This document shows positions 8,843 through 17,363 of a stretch of 64,000 nt of DNA, piece after piece (the stretch's first letter is position 1; every line of letters starts with the position of its first letter). This stretch comes from AP-15 sp963812675 (lineage in GTDB: Bacteria; Pseudomonadota; Alphaproteobacteria; ATCC43930; CGMCC-115725). The notes beneath the pieces are model-generated. The model was given only the letters and a program-made list of their open reading frames with translations, was not told the origin of the DNA and did no database searches. The stretch lies in contig CAWEWR010000031.1 in assembly GCA_963812675.1 (NCBI GenBank), positions 1-64,000 of the forward strand. Direction: 5' to 3'. The position numbers and the translations under genes are program-made.

Positions 8843-9166
8843 CTATCGGTAATAAGGCGACCAGCCGTAATAGGGCTGCGAGGCGTCGTAATAGGTCGGT
8901 GCCGGGGCGTAATAGCCCTGATAGGGTTGCGGCGGGTAGTAATAGCCTGGCGCATAGCCATAGCCGTAGGCCGGTTGGGGCGAGTTGGCGATCGCTGCGC
9001 CGGCGATCACTCCGCCGAGGATGCCCAGCCCGATCGCCGCTCCGACGCCGTTGCCAGCGTGCGCGGGTGTGGGCGCCGTGAAAGCCAGCGCGGCGATTGC
9101 ACCCGCCAATACCACGCCTTTTCCGGTCTGCCCAAAGCGGCTGGAAACTGTCTGGTTTGCCCTCAT
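8843..9166 (-). CDS. Small secreted Gly/Tyr/Pro-rich protein
   Basis: Unidentified 107-aa exported protein. An N-terminal signal peptide is clear: basic start, hydrophobic core GVVLAGAIAALAFTAP, and a likely cleavage after AHA near residue 38. A glycine- and alanine-rich hydrophobic stretch follows (VGAAIGLGILGGVIAGAAIA), which could be a glycine-zipper membrane segment. The rest is a Tyr/Pro/Gly tail with repeated YYYPPQPYQGYY-like units. The start at 9166 has AGGAGAG upstream; the longer frame to 9265 lacks one. Similar glycine-zipper plus tyrosine-rich proteins occur in alphaproteobacterial envelopes; function unknown. Confidence 0.75.
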   Translation of the reverse strand: MRANQTVSSRFGQTGKGVVLAGAIAALAFTAPTPAHAGNGVGAAIGLGILGGVIAGAAIANSPQPAYGYGYAPGYYYPPQPYQGYYAPAPTYYDASQPYYGWSPYYR

Positions 9167-9292
9167 GGCCCTCTCCTCTTTCTGCAATTTCAAGTTCGAT
9201 GGGTTGGATATTGCATCGCGCGGACGGATCACCACGCCGGAGAGTCCGCTGCAAGGCTTCGACAAGTTTCCGTTGGGTTCCTGCGGCAGAAA

Positions 9293-9949
9293 TCAGATTG
9301 GCATTGCCGACATGAGCTCGCGGTCGTCATAAGGATCGTCTGGGTGCCAGCGATCGGCGTTCTTGCCGACAGCAGCCGCTGACGGACGTTTGATCGGGAT
9401 GCCCGGCGACAGAGTGATGCGGCCGGGCAGGTCGAGGTCCTTGGTTTCCCGGCGGATCAGCAACATGCCTTCGCATTTGACGCTGCCTTTGGCGCGACAG
9501 GCTCCGATCTGCAATGCGCGGATGCTGGCGTCCTGGACCTTGACGACCAGCCCCTTGAGCTCGAGATCACAGGTGACCTCGAACGTGATCCGGACCGGTG
9601 GCCGCTCGCCGACAACGATTTCGAGGCACGGCTCGAGGCTTGTCTCGACGTGGTGATCGGCCATCGGCAAGCTGATCGTCTCGTCCGCCGAATGCTTTGC
9701 CGGGTCAGCACAGTCGATCAGCGCCTGATAATCTTTCCAGGCGGCCGCGAGGATATCGGTCATGCGGATGTCGAACATCTGTTCGAGCTTTTCCGAGATA
9801 TCCCCGGCGAGGCTCGACCAATCGAAATGACGCACATCAAAAAGGCTCGTCCCGAGCGCCGCAGTGACGCTGGCGACGCATTGCGACAGCGCAGCATTGG
9901 GGGGATCGCCGAGAATGAAAGCCTTGAGGCCGGGGCTGTCTTCGCTCAT
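9293..9949 (-). CDS. Hypothetical protein, 218 aa
   Basis: I do not recognise this family. There is no signal peptide or membrane span. The middle (about residues 95-165) alternates hydrophobic residues in a beta-rich pattern (LEIVVGERPPVRITFEVT and LKGLVVKVQDASIRAL), suggesting a compact beta domain, and the C-terminus is polar and acidic. GGAGA lies about seven bases before the ATG. It is encoded on the same strand as the proline-rich membrane protein upstream, with only 22 bp between them, so the pair is probably an operon. It may be a cytoplasmic partner of that protein; this is inference. Confidence 0.7.
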   Translation of the reverse strand: MSEDSPGLKAFILGDPPNAALSQCVASVTAALGTSLFDVRHFDWSSLAGDISEKLEQMFDIRMTDILAAAWKDYQALIDCADPAKHSADETISLPMADHHVETSLEPCLEIVVGERPPVRITFEVTCDLELKGLVVKVQDASIRALQIGACRAKGSVKCEGMLLIRRETKDLDLPGRITLSPGIPIKRPSAAAVGKNADRWHPDDPYDDRELMSAMPI

Positions 9950-9971
9950 GAGGTGTCTCCTTCAAACAGCG

Positions 9972-11021
9972 TTACGCAGCAGTCCAGCGCGGTGTCGCGA
10001 CCGGAGGTGTGGTCCGGAGGCGAAGGGCAATGGCCGGATATTCGGCGCCGGATTGTGCTGGGATCATTCGCGACGCGCCGGGATCCCCGATGAGAACAAC
10101 CCGGGCGACGCGCTGCCGCGAACGGCGCCGCCACGCCTTGGCGAGAAGGCGCAACGGAAAGACGAGCAAAGCCAATACGACAAGGGCGCTCGACGGCAGG
10201 CCGATTTGAGCCACGGACCAGACAGGCATTGCAGGCGGCTGCGCGGGCGGGGCTTGGGTGGGCGATGCTGGCGGAGGACTGGGCGGAGTTGCCGGCGCGG
10301 TGTTGGCCGGCGCTGGCGGTTCGGGCGGCGGCGGCGCAGCGGCGCTTGGAACCGCCGGCGGGGCATCCGTAATCATCGCAACCGCCGCAGCGACCGGCGC
10401 TGCTGGCTGGGGATTACTGGGCGGCTCGATTTGTTGCGGGGGCGGCACCGGCGGCTTCCGCGGCGAATACATTATCGGGTGACTGCGAGCCGGAACCTTG
10501 CCCGATGGTAGGTGGCTGGATGGTGGGTGGCTGGTCGGGGCCGAAGAACTGGCACTGTTGTTGGGCGCCGTTACCACGGGTTCTCCAGATGGCTCGGGCG
10601 CCGGCTGGGGCTGCCAGTTGGGGCCGCTCGGGCCGGGATCGCTCCATGGGCGATTGGGCTGGCTGGGTGGCGTCGCCCAACCCGGCCAAGAGGTGCCGCC
10701 TCCTATCGTGGGAAGGACTCCGAGCACACCGGTCGCACCGGGGAGCCAATTCGGACCAGTGCCATAGCTCGGGCCGCCCCTGCGATTTTCATACGGAGGT
10801 GATCGACGCTGCCATGGCGTCTCGGCTCCGCTGTCGCCGTAGGTGCTGCCGACCGCATTGCGCGCCGGTGAAGCCGGGTAATAACTGTTTCCGGTTCCGG
10901 GACCGCCGGACGGAAATCCGGGCACGGGATGGGCGAAGGCCGGAACCGATAATGCTATCGGAAGGAGCGCAGCAAGGACCGATGGTGCGATGGCTATACG
11001 GCACTGTGTGCGAGAGCGCAT
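9972..11021 (-). CDS. Exported proline-rich protein with C-terminal membrane anchor
   Basis: Unidentified 349-aa protein. It has a signal peptide (about residues 1-31, ending in VPAFA), then about 230 residues dominated by Pro, Ser, Gly and Ala with runs of PPP. One predicted membrane helix lies near residues 265-285 (GLPSSALVVLALLVFPLRLL), followed by a basic cytoplasmic stretch KAWRRRSRQR and a short tail. The start at 11021 is chosen because GGAGG lies six bases upstream. The layout, an extended proline-rich periplasmic arm on one helix, is typical of envelope-spanning or scaffold proteins. It probably forms an operon with the gene at 9293. Confidence 0.7.
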   Translation of the reverse strand: MRSRTQCRIAIAPSVLAALLPIALSVPAFAHPVPGFPSGGPGTGNSYYPASPARNAVGSTYGDSGAETPWQRRSPPYENRRGGPSYGTGPNWLPGATGVLGVLPTIGGGTSWPGWATPPSQPNRPWSDPGPSGPNWQPQPAPEPSGEPVVTAPNNSASSSAPTSHPPSSHLPSGKVPARSHPIMYSPRKPPVPPPQQIEPPSNPQPAAPVAAAVAMITDAPPAVPSAAAPPPPEPPAPANTAPATPPSPPPASPTQAPPAQPPAMPVWSVAQIGLPSSALVVLALLVFPLRLLAKAWRRRSRQRVARVVLIGDPGASRMIPAQSGAEYPAIALRLRTTPPVATPRWTAA

Positions 11022-11292
11022 TACGACCTCCGGAGAGCGGTTCGGAGCCAAGCGGCCCGATGCGCTACGCGTATTAACTAAACCGTGATCCCGTTCTCGG
11101 CGATGATGGATATTGCCGGTGATTTCCGCAGCAATGGTCCGGGCCGAATCTGCTGCAGTCGCCGGTAACTGCCTCTCGGCAGGAAGGTGTCCGGACTCAT
11201 CGGCATATTGCCGTTACGTTCTCGTCGCGCGGCAACCCCTTGTGCTCCGGGCAACGCGGGAGAAAACTGACTTCCGGCGCCGGGAAAGGAGC

Positions 11293-12555
11293 ATGGGGAT
11301 GAAAGTGCTGAAGGGGGGAAGGCTCATCGACGGCACGGGCGCCGCACCGGTTTCAGGGGCTACAGTCGTGATCCGCGATCAGCGGGTGGCGGCGGTTACC
11401 ACCAAGCCCGTCGGCGAGTGGCCGCAGGATGCCGAGATTATCGATGTCTCCGGCATGACGGTCCTGCCCGGCCTGATCGACTGCCACGACCACATGGCGA
11501 TGCACGGCTACGACCTGGCGCGGCGCTGGGGCATCGACGAGCCGCAGAGCACGCGGACCTTGCGCACCGCCAAGGTATTGGAGCAGACCTTGGCGATGGG
11601 ATACACGGCAGTGCGCGACGCCGCCGGTCTCGACGCCGGGTTCAAGCGGGCGATCGACGAGGGATTGATCCCGGGGCCGCGGCTCGTCGTTTCGCTGTGC
11701 ATCATCTCGCCGATCGGCGGGATCGGCGACCGCGTCAGCCCGTCCGGGTTTTCCTGCTGCGTGCCGCACGATCCGCTGCTGCCCGACGGGGTCGTCAACA
11801 GCCTCGCCGATGTCCGCCCGGTGGTCCGCCGGGTGGTGCGGGCCGGTGCGGACGTCATCAAATGCGCCACTACCGGCGGCGCCAGCTCGCGCCCCGAGCA
11901 CGGGCCGCGGGACGGCGCCTTCAATCTCGACGAGATGCAGGCGCTGACCGACGAGGCGCACGCGCTCGACCGGCGCGTCATGTGCCACGCGCTCGGCGGC
12001 CGGGGCTTGCGCGTCGCGATCGAGGCCGGCGTCGATTCGATCGAGCACGGCTGCTACCTCGCCGAGGAGCCCGAATTGCTCGACGTGATGGCGGAGCGCG
12101 GCATCTTCTTCGTGCCGACCTTTGCGGTCTATGACTTCCACCGCAAATCGCCGCTGCCGCATATCCGCGAACGGGCACACCATCTGCGGGACCACCATGT
12201 CGAGAGCCTGCGCCGGGCACTCGCCGCCGGGGTCAAGATCGCCGCCGGAACCGATGCCGGCGGCCACGGTCACCCGCTGAACGCGCTCGAGATCGAATGT
12301 CTCGTCAAGGCGGGGCTGAGCCCGCTTCAGGCATTGCAGGCGGCAACCGGATGGGCCGCCGAGTGCCTCGGCCGCGAACACGAATTCGGGACGGTCGAAA
12401 AAGGCAAGCTCGCCGATTTGGTCGTCGTCGCCGGAGACCCGCTCGGCGACGTGACGATCCTGCAGAACCCCGACCGCATCGCGCTGGTGTTGAAGGGCGG
12501 CGAATTCGCGGCGAACCGGATGCCCAACGCCGGGGCCGCCGCGGGAAAATTGTAG
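11293..12555 (+). CDS. Metal-dependent amidohydrolase (imidazolonepropionase/prolidase-like)
   Basis: Amidohydrolase-superfamily enzyme of 420 aa, expected to hydrolyse an amide or cyclic substrate in the cytoplasm. The binuclear metal centre is readable: HDH at His65/His67, the carbamylated-lysine candidate Lys190 (GADVIKCATTGG), His232 (CHALGG), His252 (SIEHGCY) and the catalytic Asp321 in GTDAGGHGHPL. The C-terminal strand segment GKLADLVVVAGDPL is standard for the family. The ATG at 11293 has AAAGGA just upstream; the open frame further upstream to 11113 is not coding-like. It is followed 11 bp later by an SDR, so the two probably form a catabolic operon. Confidence 0.9.
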   Translation: MGMKVLKGGRLIDGTGAAPVSGATVVIRDQRVAAVTTKPVGEWPQDAEIIDVSGMTVLPGLIDCHDHMAMHGYDLARRWGIDEPQSTRTLRTAKVLEQTLAMGYTAVRDAAGLDAGFKRAIDEGLIPGPRLVVSLCIISPIGGIGDRVSPSGFSCCVPHDPLLPDGVVNSLADVRPVVRRVVRAGADVIKCATTGGASSRPEHGPRDGAFNLDEMQALTDEAHALDRRVMCHALGGRGLRVAIEAGVDSIEHGCYLAEEPELLDVMAERGIFFVPTFAVYDFHRKSPLPHIRERAHHLRDHHVESLRRALAAGVKIAAGTDAGGHGHPLNALEIECLVKAGLSPLQALQAATGWAAECLGREHEFGTVEKGKLADLVVVAGDPLGDVTILQNPDRIALVLKGGEFAANRMPNAGAAAGKL

Positions 12556-12566
12556 AGGCATCGCGC

Positions 12567-13346
12567 ATGACCGGCCCAACCCGCCCGCTTGCGCTGGTCA
12601 CCGGAGCCTCGAGCGGCATCGGCACCGATCTCGCGCGCGAGCTGGCGAAAGACGGTCACGACCTGGTGCTCAGCGCACGCACTGTGCCGGCGATGGAGGC
12701 GCTCGCCGCCGAACTGGAGGCATATGGCGCGACCTCGGTCGTGATTCCCGCCGATCTCGCCAAGCCCGGAGCTGCCGCAGAGCTGGCCGGTACACTCGGA
12801 GCTCGTGGCTTGCAGATCGACGTTCTGGTGAACAATGCGGGCCTCGGTGGCGTCGGCCGGTTCGATCAGATGGACCCGCAACGGGTCAGCGACATGCTGA
12901 TGATCAATGTCGTGGCATTGACCGAGCTGACCCGGCTGCTGGTGCCTGGGATGATTGCTCGGCGCCGCGGCAAGGTAATGCTGGTGGCCTCGACGGCGAG
13001 CTTTCAACCGGGCCCCCGGATGGCGGTCTACTCTGCGACGAAGGCTTATGTGCTGAGCCTGGGTGAGGCGCTCGCCTACGAATTGCGCCGCACCGGCGTC
13101 ACGGTGACGACATTGTGTCCTGGCGCCACGGCGACAAACTTCTTCAAGGCGGCCGGCGCGAACGAGATCGCCCTACAGCCGGCGATGACTGCAGCAGAAG
13201 TGGCACGGATCGGCTATCGTGCCTTGCACGCCGGCCGCCGGGTCGTGATCACGGGAATGCTGAACCGAATTCTCGCGCTCGGCGGCCGATACGCGCCCCA
13301 CTCGCTCACGCTGCCGGCAACCGCCGCCTTGATGTCGCGCCGTTAG
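12567..13346 (+). CDS. Short-chain dehydrogenase (DltE-like SDR)
   Basis: Cytoplasmic NAD(P)-dependent oxidoreductase of 259 aa. TGASSGIG spans residues 12-19, NNAG is at about 89-92, Ser142 lies in STASF, and Tyr155-Lys159 form YSATK. The C-terminal region (AGRRVVITGMLNRILALGGRYAP) resembles the DltE/YqjQ branch, whose members reduce ketones of varied acyl substrates. The gene starts 11 bp after the amidohydrolase stop, with GAGGC before the ATG, so they are likely co-transcribed. Confidence 0.88.
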   Translation: MTGPTRPLALVTGASSGIGTDLARELAKDGHDLVLSARTVPAMEALAAELEAYGATSVVIPADLAKPGAAAELAGTLGARGLQIDVLVNNAGLGGVGRFDQMDPQRVSDMLMINVVALTELTRLLVPGMIARRRGKVMLVASTASFQPGPRMAVYSATKAYVLSLGEALAYELRRTGVTVTTLCPGATATNFFKAAGANEIALQPAMTAAEVARIGYRALHAGRRVVITGMLNRILALGGRYAPHSLTLPATAALMSRR

Positions 13347-13366
13347 GCCATACCTGTCTTGCGCCC

Positions 13367-14860
13367 ATGACAAGTCGATGGATCAAGTGGTCGAGTGCCC
13401 TGTTGCCGACGCTGGCGATCGCCGGCCATTGTCACGCGCAATCCGTCCTTACTTACCACGGCAGTCCCGATCGCAGCGGCAACTACATCATCCCCGCGCT
13501 GACCTGGGAGCGCGCTCGCTCACTGCATCTCGACGCGAGTTTTCACCCGCAATTTCCCGGTCATCTCTATGCCCAGCCGCTCTATTGGCAGCCGCCGGGG
13601 TCGACCTCGGGAATGCTGATCGTCGCCACGGAGAACGACGACGTTCACGCCATCGACGCGAAGTCGGGAAACCAGCTCTGGACGCGGTCGTTGGGCCGGC
13701 CGGTCCCGTTGTCGACGCAGCCTTGCGGCAATATAGACCCGCTGGGGATCACCGGTACACCGGTCATCGACGAGGCGACGCAGGCGGTCTATCTCGACGC
13801 AATGATCGGTGAGGCGTCCGGAGCACATCACCAGGTTTTCGCCTTGTCCCTCAAGGACGGCGCGCCATTGCCGGGCTGGCCGATCGATGTTGCCGAGGCT
13901 CTGGCCGCGCGGGGACAGCATTTCAATACCCGGTTCCAAAACCAGCGCGGTGCGCTCGCCGTTCTCGACGGCAGGGTCTATGTGCCTTACGGCGGGCATT
14001 ACGGGGATTGCGGCGATTATCATGGCTGGGTCCTGGGTATCAGCCTGCGGGACCCGCGAGACATCGTCAGCTGGAGCACTCGCGGGCGGGGCGGCGGCAT
14101 CTGGGCGCCGGGCGGGATCAGCAGTGACGGGCGCGCCCTCTTCGTCGCGACCGGCAACACGATTGGTGCGAGCACATGGAGCGACGGCGAAGCGGTGATC
14201 CGCCTGATGCCCGATCTGCGTCATGAGGAGCGGCCGCAGGACTTTTTCGCGCCGTCGGACTGGCGGGCGCTCGACGAGCGCGATGCCGATCTCGGCGGCA
14301 CCAACCCGCTGCCGTTAAATGTGCCGTCAATGGCCGGCCCCACTCCGCTCGTCCTGGCGCTCGGCAAGGATGCGCGCGCCTATCTTCTCGACGGCAACAA
14401 TCTCGGCGGCATAGGAGGCAGCCTCGCCTCCGCAGTTGTGTCGATGCGCTCGATCCGCACCGCGCCGGCCGCCTGCCCCGCCGCGGATGGTGTTTTTGTC
14501 GCGTTCCAAGGCCAGGGAGCGAATTGCCCGACCGGTCGAGCCGGCGGCAGCCTGACCGTGCTACACATCCGCGTCGGCTCCCCGCCCTCGATCGAGACGG
14601 CCTGGTGCGGCGCCTTCAAGGGAGAGGGATCGCCGATCGTGACGACGACCGACGGCCGCGCAAACCCGATCGTCTGGGTCGTCGGCGCCGAGGGCGACGG
14701 GCAACTGCACGGCTACCGAGGCGACACCGGTGAGCCGCTGCTCACCGGCGGTGGCCCTGGCAATACGATGACGGGGTTACGGCACTTCCAGACTTTGCTG
14801 GCGGCGGGCGACCGGCTCTATTTCGCGGCCGACGGCCGCATCTATGCCTTTGCTTTTTAA
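13367..14860 (+). CDS. Secreted PQQ-like beta-propeller protein
   Basis: Exported 497-aa protein with a signal peptide (core LLPTLAIAGHCHA, cleavage near residue 25). The body repeats short blade motifs such as GNQLWTRSLG, VYVPYGGHYGD, ALFVATGNT and RLYFAADGRIYAF, typical of PQQ-repeat propellers. It lacks the Asp-Tyr-Asp catalytic segment of the methanol/ethanol dehydrogenases at 43332 and 54257, so I do not call it an alcohol dehydrogenase. The many Cys residues (about six) could form disulfides in the periplasm. The open frame extends upstream to 13115, but the start at 13367 precedes the signal peptide. Its 3' end overlaps the longest frame of the next gene. Confidence 0.75.
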   Translation: MTSRWIKWSSALLPTLAIAGHCHAQSVLTYHGSPDRSGNYIIPALTWERARSLHLDASFHPQFPGHLYAQPLYWQPPGSTSGMLIVATENDDVHAIDAKSGNQLWTRSLGRPVPLSTQPCGNIDPLGITGTPVIDEATQAVYLDAMIGEASGAHHQVFALSLKDGAPLPGWPIDVAEALAARGQHFNTRFQNQRGALAVLDGRVYVPYGGHYGDCGDYHGWVLGISLRDPRDIVSWSTRGRGGGIWAPGGISSDGRALFVATGNTIGASTWSDGEAVIRLMPDLRHEERPQDFFAPSDWRALDERDADLGGTNPLPLNVPSMAGPTPLVLALGKDARAYLLDGNNLGGIGGSLASAVVSMRSIRTAPAACPAADGVFVAFQGQGANCPTGRAGGSLTVLHIRVGSPPSIETAWCGAFKGEGSPIVTTTDGRANPIVWVVGAEGDGQLHGYRGDTGEPLLTGGGPGNTMTGLRHFQTLLAAGDRLYFAADGRIYAFAF

Positions 14861-14885
14861 CAGCCGCCGTGGGCTCGGATTGTCG

Positions 14886-15869
14886 ATGACCTTTGCAAGA
14901 GACCTGATGAGGCCGGCGATCTGGTTATCTCTGATGCTGCTTGGTTTCGGGGTTTGCGCCCTTGCCGTCGCCGCGAGCTACCCGGCCCGGTCGATTACTC
15001 TTGTCGTGCCGTTTCCGGCGGGGGGCCCGGCTAGTGTCGTGGCGGATATCGTGGCCCCGGAGCTGGGCAAGCTGCTCGAACAGAAAGTCGTCGTCGAAAA
15101 TCGCAGCGGAGCCGACGGGATTATCGGCAGCGATTTCGTCGCCCAAGCATTACCCGACGGGTATACCCTGCTGCTGACCACCAACTCTCACGTCATCCAC
15201 CCCGCTACCTATGCCATCCTGCCGTTCGATACCGAGAAGGCATTCGCTCCGGTATCGCTGCTGGTGGCTTCGCAATACGTCCTCGTGGTCAATCCGTCGC
15301 TGCCGATCGAATCCGTGGAGGAGCTGATCGCCTATGGGAAGGATCACCCCGGCGGGCTCACCTATGCCTCGGGCGGGCTCGGCGGCCCGACCCAAATGGC
15401 CTTCGCGCTGTTCCGGCTGACTGCCGGCATCAAAGTCGAGCAGACCGCTTACGACGGCGGGGCTGCCGCGTTGCTGGCAGTTGCCAACGGCGAGGCGCAG
15501 GTCATGATGGCGCCGATCCTCGCGGCGATGCCGATGGTGCAAGACGGGCGGCTGCGCGCGCTCGCGGTCACCGGCCGGCACCCGGCTCCGGCCGTGCCGG
15601 AATTGCCGACGATATCCGGCACGCTGCCCGGATTTTCCGCATTGTCGTGGTACGGCATCTTGGCGCCGGCGGGTACTCCTGCAGCGGTAATCACTCGGCT
15701 CAACACCGAACTCGATCGCATCGTCCACGAGCCCCAGATCGAGAAACGCTTTGCCGACATCGGTGGCGAGGCGATCGGCGGCCCGCCCTCGACGCTCGCT
15801 TCGCTGATCCACGACGAAATTGCGCGCTGGCGGCAGGTCGCCAAAGAGGCCGGTATACATATCGAATGA
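14886..15869 (+). CDS. Tripartite tricarboxylate (Bug/TctC-type) solute-binding receptor
   Basis: Periplasmic extracytoplasmic binding protein of the Bug family, which captures carboxylates or other small anions. After a signal peptide (hydrophobic core WLSLMLLGFGVCALAVAA) comes the hallmark start YPARSITLVVPFPAGGP. VVENRSGADGIIGSDFVA and DGYTLLLTTNSH follow, and the later YGILAPAGTPAAVITRLN segment is also family-typical. No TctA/TctB membrane genes are adjacent, which is common for Bug proteins. An earlier ATG at 14844 overlaps the preceding gene; ATG 14886 is preferred because it is closer to the signal peptide. The ligand is unknown. Confidence 0.88.
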   Translation: MTFARDLMRPAIWLSLMLLGFGVCALAVAASYPARSITLVVPFPAGGPASVVADIVAPELGKLLEQKVVVENRSGADGIIGSDFVAQALPDGYTLLLTTNSHVIHPATYAILPFDTEKAFAPVSLLVASQYVLVVNPSLPIESVEELIAYGKDHPGGLTYASGGLGGPTQMAFALFRLTAGIKVEQTAYDGGAAALLAVANGEAQVMMAPILAAMPMVQDGRLRALAVTGRHPAPAVPELPTISGTLPGFSALSWYGILAPAGTPAAVITRLNTELDRIVHEPQIEKRFADIGGEAIGGPPSTLASLIHDEIARWRQVAKEAGIHIE

Positions 15870-15943
15870 CTGGCACCATGGCGATGCGGCAAGGATCGAG
15901 GATCGCTTCGCCGGAACCAAGCTTGATCTGATGAGGAGTCGCT

Positions 15944-16666
15944 ATGGTTGATTTCGCCGGCAGTCACGTCGTCGTAACCGGTGGGACGGGCGCGCTGGGG
16001 CGCGCGGTCATTGGCGCCTTGCGCGCCGCAAACGCGGTCTGTCACGTCCCGAATCTGGTAGCCGCCGAGCTCGACGGTTTTCCGTTCGCCGCTGATGCGG
16101 GAGTGCACATCGTCCGTGGGATCGATGTCGCGGACGAGGCCGCGGTGAAGCGGTTCTACGATGCTCTTCCGCCGCTCTGGGCCTCCGTTCACCTCGCCGG
16201 GGGGTTCGCAATGGCGCCGATCGGAGAGATTTCTGCGGCCGATTTCACCGCGCAATTCCACATGAATGCATTGTCCTGCTTTTTATGCTCGGCGGCCGCA
16301 GTTGCTGCCTTTCGAGCACGCAAGGCACCGGTTAGCGGGGCTCCGGGCGGCCGTATTGTCAACATCTCGGCCCGGCCCGCGATCGAGCCGCGGCTCGGGG
16401 CGGGGATGACCGCCTATACCGCCTCAAAATCCGCCGTGGCAGCGTTGACCCAGGCCCTGGCGCAGGAGCTGACCGACGAGCAAATCTGGGTCAATGCGGT
16501 TGCTCCTTCGATTCTCGATACTCCGGCCAACCGGGCGGCGATGCCGGAGGCCGACCATACGCGTTGGGTCTCGCCTACCGACCTAGCGGAAGTCATCACC
16601 TTCCTCGCCTCGCCAGACAATCGCGTAACGCGGGGAGCGGTGATCCCGGTTTATGGCGGCTCGTAA
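15944..16666 (+). CDS. Short-chain dehydrogenase/reductase
   Basis: SDR-fold oxidoreductase of 240 aa. The cofactor loop TGGTGALG is at residues 12-19 and Tyr158-Lys162 form YTASK. Two oddities stand out: the NNAG motif is HLAGG, and the usual catalytic Ser is displaced (NISARPAIEP). Activity is therefore likely but less certain than for the other SDRs in the window. AGGAG sits eight bases before the ATG. The gene lies 75 bp after the Bug receptor on the same strand and may share its transcript. Confidence 0.85.
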   Translation: MVDFAGSHVVVTGGTGALGRAVIGALRAANAVCHVPNLVAAELDGFPFAADAGVHIVRGIDVADEAAVKRFYDALPPLWASVHLAGGFAMAPIGEISAADFTAQFHMNALSCFLCSAAAVAAFRARKAPVSGAPGGRIVNISARPAIEPRLGAGMTAYTASKSAVAALTQALAQELTDEQIWVNAVAPSILDTPANRAAMPEADHTRWVSPTDLAEVITFLASPDNRVTRGAVIPVYGGS

Positions 16667-16818
16667 TCGTCCCCAGCTGCCTCCGGCGCACGCTTCGACC
16701 CCTGCGCCGCAAACATATTTTAAGCATAATTTAACAAACCTTTACCAGTTTTAATGTTGCATCGCAGCATGACGGGTCTATGTTGTCTGCAGCCGAGGGA
16801 TGAGCACGAGGTTGCGGG

Positions 16819-17034
16819 ATGAAGCAACACCTGATCCGCCTCGATCGGATCGCCGGCGAGTTGAACGCCTGGCTACTCGCGATAGCGATCGGCCTGGGCA
16901 TGCTCGATATGACCGTTCTGATTGCCAAATGTCTGCCGCCGCTGCCGCGGCCGCCGGCTGCAATCAGCGCGGACGGTCCGGCGCCCGCTGTGGTGCAATC
17001 TCCCTCGTCGCAAACCCATGATGTTCGAAGCTGA
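16819..17034 (+). CDS. Small single-span membrane protein, 71 aa
   Basis: Short frame with one clear hydrophobic segment at residues 18-40 (LLAIAIGLGMLDMTVLIAKC), flanked by a basic N-terminus and a Pro-rich tail (LPPLPRPPAA). A GAGG is present 8-12 bases before the ATG. Arginine is not over-represented, unlike shadow frames. I recognise no family. It lies between an SDR and the small gene at 17063, possibly in one transcript with the latter. Confidence 0.5.
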   Translation: MKQHLIRLDRIAGELNAWLLAIAIGLGMLDMTVLIAKCLPPLPRPPAAISADGPAPAVVQSPSSQTHDVRS

Positions 17035-17062
17035 TTTGGCAGTTTGCGGAAAGGAGGCCGCG

Positions 17063-17284
17063 ATGCACGTGGTTGTTGGACCGATTGTGACGAGGGACGG
17101 GGGTTACGCATTCGATTCGTGGACTCCCGGTCGGGGGCTGAGCCGCGGTTACCCCTATTGGCGCATCGAAGACGCGAATTACGCTCGCAAGGCGCAGATC
17201 AGATCCGGTGCGCGGAGTGTAGCCGGCCCGCTGGTGGCCTGCAGCACGCTCGACGAATTCACCTCGGTGCTCGCCCTTCAATAG
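17063..17284 (+). CDS. Hypothetical small protein, 73 aa
   Basis: Unidentified cytoplasmic protein. The start at 17063 is fixed by an excellent AAGGAGG at 17051-17057; the open frame extends upstream to 16922 without such a site. The body has an aromatic, polar composition (GYAFDSWTPGRGLSRGYPYW) and no membrane segment. Native-like composition and a strong ribosome-binding site make it a likely real gene. No function can be assigned. Confidence 0.6.
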   Translation: MHVVVGPIVTRDGGYAFDSWTPGRGLSRGYPYWRIEDANYARKAQIRSGARSVAGPLVACSTLDEFTSVLALQ

Positions 17285-17363
17285 TGGTTTTTAGCCGGAC
17301 CTCTCTGGACCAACCCAATGTTGGGCCTAACATGACGGCGAGCGGAATTGTCCAGAGAGTGAA

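Noticed and set aside
13115..13366. Upstream extension of the PQQ-like propeller gene
   Set aside because: It overlaps the end of the SDR in another frame and would bury the signal peptide.
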